A stretch of DNA of 25,216 bases from an uncultured Collinsella sp. (GTDB taxonomy: Bacteria > Actinomycetota > Coriobacteriia > Coriobacteriales > Coriobacteriaceae), in contig URPK01000016.1 of the NCBI GenBank assembly GCA_900549715.1, positions 1-25,216 of the forward strand, written 5' to 3'. This document shows, piece by piece, positions 15,154 to 23,359 of this stretch (position 1 is its first letter; the number at the start of each line of letters is the position of its first letter). The translations under genes and the position numbers were made by a program. The notes beneath the pieces are model-generated. The model ran no database searches. It was not told the origin of the DNA and saw only the letters and a list, made by a program, of their open reading frames with translations.

Positions 15154-17604
15154 CTAGATAAGCCCAAAGTGTTCGAGCGCGGTGACGACGCCGTCGTGGT
15201 CGATGCTGTCGGTGACATAGTCGGCCTTTTCCTTGAGGAAGTCCGGCGCATTGCCCATGGCGATACCGACATCGACGGCGTTCATCAGCGAGACGTCATT
15301 GCTGGCGTCGCCGATGCCGTATACGGTTCCGTGGTGGGGATCGAGGGCGTCGAGTACGGACTGGATACCCTCGCGCTTGGTGCATTCGCGAGGCGAAATC
15401 TCGGTCACTTCGAGCTCGAGCTCGTTAAAGCAGAGCAGCGGCTCAAACGCTTGATCCTGAGCGATGCGGTTGGCAAGCGACGTGGACATTAAGATCTTGT
15501 AGGCGCTGTAATGTTGCAGCTGCGTAATTGCATCGCCCACGGTGCGGGCGTATCCCGGAGCGTCGGGCGCATCGGCACTCATGCGAACGACGCCATTGAG
15601 TCCCTCAAAACGAATCACTTCGTCCGATTGCTCAAGAATGGGAGCAAGGCGCTGCAGCATGCCGGGCGTCATCGCCAAATCGCGAATCACGTGTCCCTCA
15701 AGTTCGACATAGCCACCCGCGAGGCAGACGATGCCGGTCCAGGGCAGCTCGAGCAGCTTTGGATGGATGCAGCTCAGCGTGCGCCCTGTGCAGATAAACG
15801 CCATATTGCCCTTGGCGACAAAATCACGGATGGCTTGCGAGACCGCTTCATTGGGATAGGGGGAGAGGTCTCGCTCGCTCTCGGGAAGCTCTTGTGCCAC
15901 TCGAGGGTCTTGCCAGGCGAGTGTTCCGTCGATATCGAAGAAGCAGATATCGCCGCGCTTATGGGCTGCGCTGGCGGCAGGGGAGGCCGAGGTGGTGGAC
16001 ACAAATCCCGGCTCGAGGCCCATGATCTGGTCAAAATGCTCTTTAACGCGGGGAACGGAGATGCCAATAATCACCTGGGCGGTCTTGCCCGTAATGATGA
16101 GGCCCTTGGCGCCCACCGCGACAAACGACGCATTATCTGCAACGATGGAAGGGTCTGCGACCTCGACGCGCAGGCGCGTGGCGCAGTTGGTTGCGCCCAC
16201 GATATTGCCAACGCCACCTAAAAGCTGAATTACCCGCTCAGCGAGGACGTGATCTTGATCGGATTGAATACTGACCTCGCCATTGGGAGATTGCTCTTTG
16301 GCAAAGCCGCTTCCCGTTAAACGATCGATTGCCGCGCGATTGGAGACATGATCCTCGCGGCCCGGCGTCTTAAGGTCATAGACCAAGATGAGTGCTCGAA
16401 AACTAACAAAAAAGATGAGGCTAAAGGCAAGACCGATACCGAGCGCCAAAAGGTAGGAGCCGGCATGCATTCGCATGAGTGGGATGAAGTTGAAGGCCGT
16501 CATTTCCATGAGACCGCCCGAGAAGATGCCGACGATGCCAAAGAAGTTCATGGTCATGGCAAGGCAGGAGGACAGGACGGCGTAGAGCAAAAAGAGTCCG
16601 GGATAGGTGAACATAAAGAGAAACTCGAGCGGCTCGGTGACGCCGCAGACCACCGAGGCGACGATGGCGGGCAAAAGGATGACCTTAAGGCCGGCGCGGC
16701 GTTCGGGTTTGGCGGTGAAATAGAATGCTGCCGCGATGGCGGGAAGGCCAAAGAGCTTGCCCCAGCCGGTGGCGGTAAAACCTGCCCAGGGCGCAAGTTC
16801 ATTTAAAGGGCGCGTGCTATGGGAGAGAATGGGGAGCAGGTTGGTCCACGTGGCGTAAATACCGTCGTGAATGACCAGATTGTCGTAATAGATGGGCATA
16901 TAGAGCAGATGGTGCAGCCCCATGGGCTCGAGCGCTCGCTCCAAAAACACAAAGATGCCCACGCCGAAGGGGCCGACGCCCGCAAGTGCGTGGCGCAGCG
17001 TTTCGGTCACAGCGTATGCGAAGGGCACGATGGCGGCCGAGATGGCGGCAAGGGCAAACACGGCAAAAAAGCTGATGAGGTAGACGAGCGAGGAACCCGA
17101 GAACGTGCCGAGCCAATCGGGAACCTTGGCATCGTAGAAGCGGTCATGGATGGCAACGACGGTTGCCGACACCGCCAGCGGGCCGATAATGCCGGTGTCG
17201 AGCGTCTTGATGCCGTCGATGACGGTGATGCCGCTGGCGGGGGTTAAAGACGACGGGTACTTAAGTCCAAGGTTGTCGCCGCTCAGCTTAATGATCTCGC
17301 TCAAAAAGAAACAGTAGGCAAAATAGGCTACGAGCGCCTCGAGGCAGCAGCGTGCCGGTTGCTTTTGGGCAAGGCCGATGGGCAGCGCTACGGCAAAAAG
17401 GAGTGGAAGGCGCTTAAAGACCGTCCACGAGCCGCGCTGAATGATAGTCCAGAAAACGTACCAGGGGGTTCCGTATACGGCGAGGTCGCCGACGATATCC
17501 ACGGTCGTTGCGAGGGCGGAGATGCCGACCATGAGGCCTGATATAGAAAACAGCATGGCGGGCGCGAACATGGCTCCGCCAAAACGTTGGATTTTCTGCA
17601 GCAT
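15154..17604 (-). CDS. MalP/GlvC-type PTS EIICB permease fused to a HAD-superfamily phosphatase
   Basis: An 816-residue fusion. Residues 1-430 are the membrane EIIC domain: MLQKIQRFGGAMFAPAMLF closely resembles the start of B. subtilis MalP, and IKTLDTGIIG, LERALEPMGLHH, GVTEPLEFLF and YDLKTPGRED follow in family order. Residues 450-535 are EIIB, with the phosphorylated cysteine at about 474 (ATNCATRL). After an Ala/Ser-rich linker comes a Cof-type HAD hydrolase (about 551-816) with DIDGTL (Asp557, Asp559), CTGRT, Lys743 and GIGDASNDVSLM. It probably imports and phosphorylates an alpha-glucoside such as maltose, and the HAD domain may remove the phosphate. An upstream ATG at 17640 exists, but AAAGG (complement of 17612-17616) and homology favour 17604. 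No EIIA gene is visible here. Confidence 0.9.
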   Translation of the reverse strand: MLQKIQRFGGAMFAPAMLFSISGLMVGISALATTVDIVGDLAVYGTPWYVFWTIIQRGSWTVFKRLPLLFAVALPIGLAQKQPARCCLEALVAYFAYCFFLSEIIKLSGDNLGLKYPSSLTPASGITVIDGIKTLDTGIIGPLAVSATVVAIHDRFYDAKVPDWLGTFSGSSLVYLISFFAVFALAAISAAIVPFAYAVTETLRHALAGVGPFGVGIFVFLERALEPMGLHHLLYMPIYYDNLVIHDGIYATWTNLLPILSHSTRPLNELAPWAGFTATGWGKLFGLPAIAAAFYFTAKPERRAGLKVILLPAIVASVVCGVTEPLEFLFMFTYPGLFLLYAVLSSCLAMTMNFFGIVGIFSGGLMEMTAFNFIPLMRMHAGSYLLALGIGLAFSLIFFVSFRALILVYDLKTPGREDHVSNRAAIDRLTGSGFAKEQSPNGEVSIQSDQDHVLAERVIQLLGGVGNIVGATNCATRLRVEVADPSIVADNASFVAVGAKGLIITGKTAQVIIGISVPRVKEHFDQIMGLEPGFVSTTSASPAASAAHKRGDICFFDIDGTLAWQDPRVAQELPESERDLSPYPNEAVSQAIRDFVAKGNMAFICTGRTLSCIHPKLLELPWTGIVCLAGGYVELEGHVIRDLAMTPGMLQRLAPILEQSDEVIRFEGLNGVVRMSADAPDAPGYARTVGDAITQLQHYSAYKILMSTSLANRIAQDQAFEPLLCFNELELEVTEISPRECTKREGIQSVLDALDPHHGTVYGIGDASNDVSLMNAVDVGIAMGNAPDFLKEKADYVTDSIDHDGVVTALEHFGLI

Positions 17605-17642
17605 AATATGCCTTTCGGATGCAACATGCTGTGCGAGCAAGA

Positions 17643-17654
17643 ACGTTTAAACAA
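17643..17654. promoter_or_regulatory. Putative GntR/TreR-like operator O1 at the PTS promoter
   Basis: ACGTTTAAACAA matches the inferred consensus TTGTTTAAACAA at ten of twelve positions. On the - strand it lies about 8 nt downstream of a -10-like TACAAT (17667-17662), where a bound repressor would block initiation. A separate small palindrome, CAATGA-AC-TCATTG, overlaps it at 17652-17665. Confidence 0.5.
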
Positions 17655-17764
17655 TGAACTCATTGTAGAGGACTGGCTGCTTGCCGCATTGACGGTTTTG
17701 ATTCGGTCCGATTTGGGTTTCGGGGGAACCGTCGACGGTAAATAATCCGTGCTTTACCGATAAT

Positions 17765-17776
17765 CGGTTTAAACAA
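17765..17776. promoter_or_regulatory. Putative GntR/TreR-like operator O2 upstream of the regulator gene
   Basis: CGGTTTAAACAA matches the consensus at ten of twelve positions. It overlaps a possible -35 (TTTAAA, 17768-17773) paired with TATCGT (17790-17795), suggesting autoregulation. Confidence 0.5.
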
Positions 17777-17828
17777 CTTTAAGAAATGCTATCGTGCCTA
17801 GCCATACATATTCATTAGAGGTGAAATC

Positions 17829-18548
17829 ATGCCAAAAGCGATTTACGAAGGAATCTACCGCGAGATCCGTTCGCGCATCATCAACGGGACCTATGCGTTT
17901 CAGGAGATGCTGCCAACCGAAGCCGAGCTGACCGCGGAGTTTGGCTGCACGCGCAATACCGTTCGACGCGCCTTGAGCATGCTGGCCGACCAGATGTTTG
18001 TGCAGCCTATACACGGCAAGGGCGTGCGCGTTATTTGGCTTAAGGGCGAAACCGATATGCTGGGCGCACTCGAAGAGGTTGAGTCGTTTGGCGAGTTCGC
18101 AAAACGCAACAATGCCGTCGCATCGACCGAGGTCAAGTCTTTTGAACACTTGATTTGCACTGAGCAACTCTCTCGTCGCCTGGGCTTTAAGGTGGGCGAG
18201 GAGCTGATTCGCGTCGTGCGTGTCCGAAGCCTCAACGGCAGCGCGCGCCAAGTGGACCACGGCTACTTTTTGGCGTCGATCGCCAAGGGCCTGACCCCCG
18301 AGATCGCGGCGGATTCTATCTACGGCTATCTGGAGCACAAGCGCGGCATCAAAGTGATGGCGAGCCGCCGTACGGTGAGTGTCGAGCTCGCCAACGATGA
18401 GGATTGCAGCTATCTGGACCTTGGCAAGTACAACTGCGTCGCCGTTATGGAGAGCCAGTCGTACACCTCGGACGGCATCTTGTTCGAGGTCACGCATGCC
18501 CGCACACACCCCGAGATCTTCCATTACCGCGTCAATTCCAAGCGATAG
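17829..18548 (+). CDS. GntR family (HutC/UTRA) transcriptional regulator, TreR-like
   Basis: A 239-residue DNA-binding regulator. Residues 4-72 form the GntR winged helix (PTEAELTAEFGCTRNTVRRALSML), ending in the GKGVRV wing. Residues 90-235 are a UTRA ligand-binding domain, with SIYGYLEHKRGIKV and LDLGKYNCVAVMESQSY, resembling Bacillus TreR, which binds trehalose-6-phosphate. The ATG at 17829 has AGAGGTG (17817-17823) upstream. It is divergent from the PTS-HAD gene and directly upstream of the ABC importer, and TreR-like palindromes occur at all three promoters. It is therefore most likely the local repressor, sensing a sugar or sugar phosphate delivered by these transporters. The exact ligand is unknown. 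Confidence 0.9.
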   Translation: MPKAIYEGIYREIRSRIINGTYAFQEMLPTEAELTAEFGCTRNTVRRALSMLADQMFVQPIHGKGVRVIWLKGETDMLGALEEVESFGEFAKRNNAVASTEVKSFEHLICTEQLSRRLGFKVGEELIRVVRVRSLNGSARQVDHGYFLASIAKGLTPEIAADSIYGYLEHKRGIKVMASRRTVSVELANDEDCSYLDLGKYNCVAVMESQSYTSDGILFEVTHARTHPEIFHYRVNSKR

Positions 18549-18590
18549 CCGGCTAGCTCGCAGCCTGACGAGACTCATGCCCTCAAAGCG

Positions 18591-18639
18591 AAAACGCCCG
18601 GTCAAACCGACGATGCATCGGCTTGATCGGGCGTTTTCT
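18591..18639 (+). terminator. Terminator of the GntR regulator gene, possibly bidirectional
   Basis: AAAACGCCCG (18591-18600) pairs with CGGGCGTTTT, with further pairing of GTCAA/TTGAT and CCGA/TCGG inside. The A-run on the left and T-run on the right would allow termination from either side. Confidence 0.88.
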
Positions 18640-18659
18640 CTGCATTCGATAACAAATAA

Positions 18660-18671
18660 TTGTTTATACAA
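18660..18671. promoter_or_regulatory. Putative GntR/TreR-like operator O3 upstream of the ABC importer
   Basis: TTGTTTATACAA differs by one base from TTGTATATACAA, the operator I recall for Bacillus TreR, and by one base from the local consensus. It lies about 75 bp upstream of O4, a spacing compatible with looping. Confidence 0.6.
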
Positions 18672-18734
18672 AACTTGTCAAGTATCAAGTCGAAATTACC
18701 GTTCACCGAAGTTTTTCTACCGCTCTAGTAATAC

Positions 18735-18766
18735 TTGTTCAAACAACTAGCCAAATAGCGTATTGT
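18735..18766 (+). promoter_or_regulatory. Putative ABC-importer promoter overlapped by operator O4
   Basis: TTGTTCAAACAA (18735-18746) has perfect TTGTT/AACAA arms. It overlaps a -35-like TTCAAA (18738-18743), with TATTGT (18761-18766) 17 bp downstream. The leader that follows holds two hairpins, GGGG/CCCC at 18781-18794 and GGCGGC/GCCGCC at 18810-18831. Confidence 0.55.
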
Positions 18767-18854
18767 ACAAGTCAGCAAAAGGGGCAAAGTCCCCGAGCCA
18801 ATCTCCGAAGGCGGCGGCAAAGGGTGCCGCCACGGTGTGAAAGGGTGGATTGTA

Positions 18855-20171
18855 ATGAAGAACGAAATGAGCAGAAGGCAGTTCCTGGGCTTTGCTGGTT
18901 CCGCGGCTGCGGTTCTTGGTCTGGGCCTCGTGGGCTGCGGTGGTTCTGCCGGCTCTGGCTCCTCTGCTTCTGGTGACGCTGCCGAGGTCTACTTCCTCCA
19001 GTTCAAGCCCGAGGTCGACAAGGAGTGGAAGGAGATCGCCAAGGCGTACAAGAAGGAGAAGGGCGTCGAGGTCAAGATCGTGACCGCCGCCTCCAACACC
19101 TACGAGGAGAAGCTCAAGTCCGAGATGTCCAAGAGCTCCGCTCCGACGCTGTTCCAGGTCAACGGCCCCACCGGCCTTAAGAACTGGAAGGACTACTGCG
19201 CCGATCTTTCCGACACCAAGCTCCGCGGCGAGCTCATCGACGACTCCCTGGCGCTGCAGTCCGACGGCAAGGATCTGGGTATCGACTGGGTTCAGGAGAG
19301 CTACGGCATCATCTACAACAAGGAGCTCCTCGAGAAGGCCGGCTACAAGGCCGAGGACATCAACTCCTTCGACAAGCTGAAGGCTTGCGCCGATGACATC
19401 CAGGCCCGCAAGGACGAGCTCGGCGTTGACGGTGCCTTCACTTCCGCCGGCATGGATGACTCCTCCAGCTGGCGCTACACCACCCACCTCGCCAACCTCC
19501 CGCTCTACTACGAGTTCGAGAAGGAGCACAACCAGGAGGACGACGAGATCAAGGGCGAGTATCTCGACAACTTTAAGCAGATCTTCGACCTGTATATCAC
19601 CGACTCCACCTGCGATCCTTCGCAGCTTGCCTCCAAGACCGGTGACGACGCCACCAACGAGTTCGCAACCGGTAAGGCCGTTTTCTACCAGAACGGCTCT
19701 TGGGCCTACGCCGACCTCACCAAGGCCGGTATGACCGACGACCAGCTCGGCATGCTGCCGATCTACATCGGCGTCGACGGCGAGGAGAACCAGGGCCTGT
19801 GCTCCGGCGGCGAGAACTACTGGTGCGTCAGCTCCCAGGCTTCCGAGGATGCCCAGAAGGCCACCGAGGACTTCATGTATTGGTGCGTCACTTCTGACAC
19901 CGCCACCAGCATCATCGCTGACAAGATGGGTCTGACCGCCCCGTTCAAGAGCGCTAAGGAGACCACCAACGTCTTCTCGCAGCAGGCCGTTGCTATGGCC
20001 AAGGACGGCAAGAAGACCGTTGCTTGGGACTTCGTTTACATCCCCTCTGAGGAGTGGAAGAAGAACCTCAAGCAGGCTCTCATCGCTTATGCTGCCGACA
20101 ACACCAAGTGGGACGGCGTCAAGAACGCCTTCGTCGATGGCTGGAAGACCGAGAAGGCTGCTTCCGAGTAA
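18855..20171 (+). CDS. Sugar ABC transporter substrate-binding lipoprotein (family 1)
   Basis: The extracytoplasmic receptor of the importer, 438 residues from the ATG at 18855, with AAGGGTGG (18841-18848) upstream. An earlier in-frame start at 18837 would add six residues before the signal peptide and is unlikely. The N-terminus has a twin-arginine SRRQFLGF at 6-13, a hydrophobic stretch and a lipobox LVGC with Cys28, so it is a lipoprotein possibly exported by Tat. A Gly/Ser-rich linker precedes the mature fold. The middle and end (YGIIYNKELLEKAGY, FATGKAVFYQNGSWAY, GGENYWCVS) are typical of MalE/MsmE-like proteins. Codon use is highly biased, implying strong expression. The sugar is not determinable; maltodextrin or trehalose would suit the neighbours. 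Confidence 0.92.
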   Translation: MKNEMSRRQFLGFAGSAAAVLGLGLVGCGGSAGSGSSASGDAAEVYFLQFKPEVDKEWKEIAKAYKKEKGVEVKIVTAASNTYEEKLKSEMSKSSAPTLFQVNGPTGLKNWKDYCADLSDTKLRGELIDDSLALQSDGKDLGIDWVQESYGIIYNKELLEKAGYKAEDINSFDKLKACADDIQARKDELGVDGAFTSAGMDDSSSWRYTTHLANLPLYYEFEKEHNQEDDEIKGEYLDNFKQIFDLYITDSTCDPSQLASKTGDDATNEFATGKAVFYQNGSWAYADLTKAGMTDDQLGMLPIYIGVDGEENQGLCSGGENYWCVSSQASEDAQKATEDFMYWCVTSDTATSIIADKMGLTAPFKSAKETTNVFSQQAVAMAKDGKKTVAWDFVYIPSEEWKKNLKQALIAYAADNTKWDGVKNAFVDGWKTEKAASE

Positions 20172-20202
20172 GCAGTTGCTGCCCAAGCTATCTGATTAGC
20201 GA

Positions 20203-20238
20203 CAGGGGGCGGGCAGACGTAGGTTTGCCCGCCCCCTG
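20203..20238 (+). other. Intra-operon hairpin between the binding protein and first permease genes
   Basis: A perfect 13-bp stem (20203-20215/20226-20238) with a 10-nt loop and no following T-run. In many ABC operons such hairpins protect the 3' end of the binding-protein message or partly stop transcription, so that receptor exceeds permease. Confidence 0.75.
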
Positions 20239-20258
20239 CATATTGAAAGGACCCTTCT

Positions 20259-21113
20259 ATGGGCAAAGCACTCAAACGCTGGTGGCCGCTCTTTATGCTG
20301 CCCACGTGCCTGGCGTTTATGATCGGGTTCGTGATTCCCTTTATCCAGGGTTTCTATCTCTCGTTCTGCCAGTTTATTACCATCAATAACGCGCACTTTG
20401 TCGGTATCGAGAACTACGTGCGCGCACTGACCGACCCGCAGTTCTCCACGTCGTTCTTCTTTACCGTGGCGTTTGCCTTCCTGTCGACGGTGCTCATCAA
20501 CGTGATCGCGCTGGCCATTGCGCAGGCGCTCACTCGCAAGGCGCTCAAGGGCACCAACATCTTCCGTACGATTTTCTTTATGCCTAACCTGATTGGCGGC
20601 ATTGTACTGGGTTACATTTGGCAGATTCTGATCAACTGCCTGCTCTCCAACGTGGGTGCCCAGCTTATCGCCCTCAACTCCGCCGCTGGCTTCTGGGGCC
20701 TTATCATCCTGACCCTGTGGCAACAGGTCGGCTACATGATGATCATCTACATCGCCGGTCTGCAGTCCATCCCGTCTGACTACATTGAGGCCGCCAAGGT
20801 CGATGGCGCTACGGCATGGCAGGCGTTTTGGAAGGTTAAGATCCCCAACCTGATGCCGACCATCACCATCTGCCTGTTCCTGTCCATCACCAACGGCTTT
20901 AAGCTGTTCGACCAGAACCTTGCCCTTACCGGTGGCGCCCCGGCGCACTCCACCGAGATGCTCGCCCTGAACATCTACAACACGTTCTATTCGCGTGCTG
21001 GCATCGCATGGCAGGGCATCGGTCAGGCCAAGGCAGTTATCTTCTGCATCCTGGTTGTCGCTATTTCTATGATCCAGCTTAAGGCCACGAGGTCCAAGGA
21101 GGTGCAGCAGTAA
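20259..21113 (+). CDS. Sugar ABC transporter permease, MalF/MsmF type
   Basis: The first of two membrane subunits forming the channel. The 284-residue sequence has about six hydrophobic segments, starting at residue 9 with LFMLPTCLAFMIGFVIPFI. The cytoplasmic EAA loop YIEAAKVDGATAWQAFWKVKIPNLM (described by its ends: YIEAA at about 175, KIPNLM at about 194) contacts the ATPase. AAAGGA at 20246-20251 precedes the ATG by 7 nt. It overlaps the next permease by one base (TAATG), so the two are translationally coupled. Confidence 0.92.
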   Translation: MGKALKRWWPLFMLPTCLAFMIGFVIPFIQGFYLSFCQFITINNAHFVGIENYVRALTDPQFSTSFFFTVAFAFLSTVLINVIALAIAQALTRKALKGTNIFRTIFFMPNLIGGIVLGYIWQILINCLLSNVGAQLIALNSAAGFWGLIILTLWQQVGYMMIIYIAGLQSIPSDYIEAAKVDGATAWQAFWKVKIPNLMPTITICLFLSITNGFKLFDQNLALTGGAPAHSTEMLALNIYNTFYSRAGIAWQGIGQAKAVIFCILVVAISMIQLKATRSKEVQQ

Positions 21114-21952
21114 TGAAACGCGATAAGGCTATCAACCGCGCGCTCTCGATCTTCTTTACGATCCTGTCGCTCGCATGGATCTACCCCGTGTTCATGATTG
21201 CGCTCAATTCCTTTAAGAAAGCGACCGCAATCAGCACCACCACGGCGTTCGATCTGCTCACGCCCGAGACGTTCAACGGCCTCGCAAACTACGTGCACGC
21301 TCTGAACGAGCAGGGCTTTGCCTCGGCGTTTATGTACTCGCTCATCATCACGGTCACGTCGGTCGTGCTGATTCTGGTGTGCTGCTCCATGTGCGCTTGG
21401 TACGTGGTGCGCGTCAACAGCAAGATCTCGAACTTCTTCTATTACCTGTTCGTCTTCTCGATGGTCGTACCGTTCCAGATGCTCATGTTCACGCTGTCCA
21501 ACCTCGCGGACCGCATCGGCTTTAACACGCCGTTTAACATCTGCTTCATCTACCTCGGTTTTGGCGCGGGCCTCGCGGTCTTTATGTTCGCCGGCTTCGT
21601 CAAGAACATCCCGCTCGAGATTGAGGAAGCGGCCATGATTGACGGCTGCAACCCGGTCCAGGTGTTCTTTAAGATCGTTCTCCCCATCATGAAGCCCACC
21701 TATCTTTCGGTCGGCATCCTCGAGACCATGTGGGTCTGGAACGACTACCTGCTGCCCTACCTTACGCTCGACTCCACCAAGTACAAGACCATTCCTATTT
21801 TGATCCAGTACTTCCGCGGCGGCTATGGCCACGTCGAGCTCGGCCCCATGATGGCCTGCATCATGATGGTCGTTGTCCCCATCGTCATCATGTACATCTT
21901 CTGCCAGAAGTACATCATCGACGGTGTGGTGGCAGGTGCCGTCAAGGGCTGA
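21113..21952 (+). CDS. Sugar ABC transporter permease, MalG/MsmG type
   Basis: The second membrane subunit, 279 residues with about six transmembrane segments. The N-terminal YPVFMIALNSFK segment and the EAA loop EEAAMIDGCNPVQVFFKIVLP (starting at about residue 168) are typical of the MalG side of CUT1 importers. GGAGGTG inside the end of the preceding gene supplies the ribosome binding site, and the start codon overlaps that gene's stop. It is followed by a 68-bp gap containing a hairpin and then the ATPase gene. Confidence 0.92.
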   Translation: MKRDKAINRALSIFFTILSLAWIYPVFMIALNSFKKATAISTTTAFDLLTPETFNGLANYVHALNEQGFASAFMYSLIITVTSVVLILVCCSMCAWYVVRVNSKISNFFYYLFVFSMVVPFQMLMFTLSNLADRIGFNTPFNICFIYLGFGAGLAVFMFAGFVKNIPLEIEEAAMIDGCNPVQVFFKIVLPIMKPTYLSVGILETMWVWNDYLLPYLTLDSTKYKTIPILIQYFRGGYGHVELGPMMACIMMVVVPIVIMYIFCQKYIIDGVVAGAVKG

Positions 21953-21977
21953 TGCCGTAACTGTTTTGCAAGTTTTG

Positions 21978-22002
21978 GCGGCGCCCCTCAGCGCGGCGCC
22001 GC
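21978..22002 (+). other. Intra-operon hairpin before the ATPase gene
   Basis: GCGGCGCC (21978-21985) pairs with GGCGCCGC (21995-22002) across a 9-nt loop, with no T-run. It probably adjusts relative message levels within the operon. Confidence 0.6.
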
Positions 22003-22020
22003 GTATCGAAAGGTAGAGAC

Positions 22021-23220
22021 ATGGCCGAGATCGTTCTCAAACATGTTCAGAAGGTGTATCCCAACAACGAGTCAAAAAAGAAGGGCTTCTTTGGCAAAAA
22101 GAAGAAGACCGAGGAGAAGAAGCACAACCTCAAGGTTACCGAGGACGGTGTGCTCGCTGTAGAGGACTTCAACCTCACCGTTCACGACCAGGAGTTCATC
22201 GTCCTCGTTGGCCCCTCTGGCTGCGGTAAGTCCACGACGATGCGCATGGTCGCCGGCCTAGAGGACATCACCTCCGGCGACGTGCTCATCGACGGCAAGC
22301 GCGTCAACGACGTGGCGCCCAAGGACCGCGACATCGCCATGGTGTTCCAGAGCTACGCTCTGTACCCCAATATGACGGTGTACGAGAACATGGCGTTTAC
22401 GCTTGAGCTCAAGAAGGTCCCCAAGGACGAGATCGACCGTAAGGTTCGCTCCGCTGCTGAGATCCTGGGTATTACCGAGTACCTCGACCGTAAGCCCAAG
22501 GCGCTCTCTGGCGGCCAGCGCCAGCGCGTCGCCATCGGCCGCGCCATCGTGCGTGACCCCAAGGTCTTCCTGATGGACGAGCCGCTGTCCAACCTGGATG
22601 CCAAGCTTCGTAACCAGATGCGCGCCGAGCTCATTAAGCTGCGTCACGAGATCAAGGGCACCTTCATCTACGTTACCCACGACCAGACCGAGGCTATGAC
22701 CCTCGGCGACCGCATCGTGGTCATGAAGGACGGCGTCGTCCAGCAGATCGCCACGCCGCAGGAGGTCTTCAACCATCCCGCGAACATCTTCGTCGCCGGC
22801 TTCATCGGCGTGCCGCAGATGAACTTCTTCGATGCCCAGCTGGTGCGCTCGGGCAACGGCTTTACTGTCAAGACCGAGGATATGAACGTGGCGCTCGCCC
22901 CGGAGACTTGCGCTCAGCTTGCCCTCAACTGGGACGGCGGCGACGTGAAGGAGATTACGGCCGGCGTGCGCCCCGAGCAGATTCTGCTTGCCGACAAGGA
23001 CGAGGAGGGTGCGCTCCAGGGCACCGTCGAGGTGACCGAGCTCATGGGCTCGACCGAGCATGTCCACGTGACTGCTCCCGACGGCCAGTTTGTCCTGATC
23101 ATTCCCGTCGTCGACCTCGAGGCCAAGGGCGCGCTCAAGGCGGGCGACCCCATCTGGTTCAAGTTCGAGAAGAACGCGACCCACCTCTTCGATAAGGTCT
23201 CTGGCAAGAACCTTATCTAG
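22021..23220 (+). CDS. Sugar ABC transporter ATPase, MsmK/UgpC family
   Basis: The 399-residue energising subunit of the CUT1 importer. Walker A GPSGCGKST is at 64-72, the Q-loop in MVFQSYALYPNMTV, the signature LSGGQRQRVAIGRAI at about 162, Walker B VFLMDEPLSNLD at about 182, and the switch His in YVTHDQTEAM. The C-terminal third is the MalK-like regulatory OB domain (ITAGVRPEQILL onward). Compared with standard MsmK/MalK, about 28 extra residues, very Lys-rich (SKKKGFFGKKKKTEEKKHNL), interrupt the N-terminal sheet near residues 16-43. AAAGG at about 22009-22013 is the ribosome binding site. It completes the importer, which so has its own ATPase. Confidence 0.95.
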   Translation: MAEIVLKHVQKVYPNNESKKKGFFGKKKKTEEKKHNLKVTEDGVLAVEDFNLTVHDQEFIVLVGPSGCGKSTTMRMVAGLEDITSGDVLIDGKRVNDVAPKDRDIAMVFQSYALYPNMTVYENMAFTLELKKVPKDEIDRKVRSAAEILGITEYLDRKPKALSGGQRQRVAIGRAIVRDPKVFLMDEPLSNLDAKLRNQMRAELIKLRHEIKGTFIYVTHDQTEAMTLGDRIVVMKDGVVQQIATPQEVFNHPANIFVAGFIGVPQMNFFDAQLVRSGNGFTVKTEDMNVALAPETCAQLALNWDGGDVKEITAGVRPEQILLADKDEEGALQGTVEVTELMGSTEHVHVTAPDGQFVLIIPVVDLEAKGALKAGDPIWFKFEKNATHLFDKVSGKNLI

Positions 23221-23288
23221 GCCCGGTGCAACCAGGCCCTTCCTTTGGGCGACTGCGGCTTTGCCATCCTTTTGCCGCGGTCACATAT

Positions 23289-23333
23289 AAGGCTCCCCTC
23301 CCGTCCACTGGGCGAGAGGGGAGCCTTTCTTTG
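23289..23333 (+). terminator. Terminator of the ABC-importer operon
   Basis: A perfect 12-bp stem (AAGGCTCCCCTC at 23289-23300, complement at 23316-23327) followed by TTTCTTTG. It lies about 70 bp after the ATPase stop. Confidence 0.85.
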
Positions 23334-23359
23334 TGTTGGGACTGTCTGACCGGTCGTTT

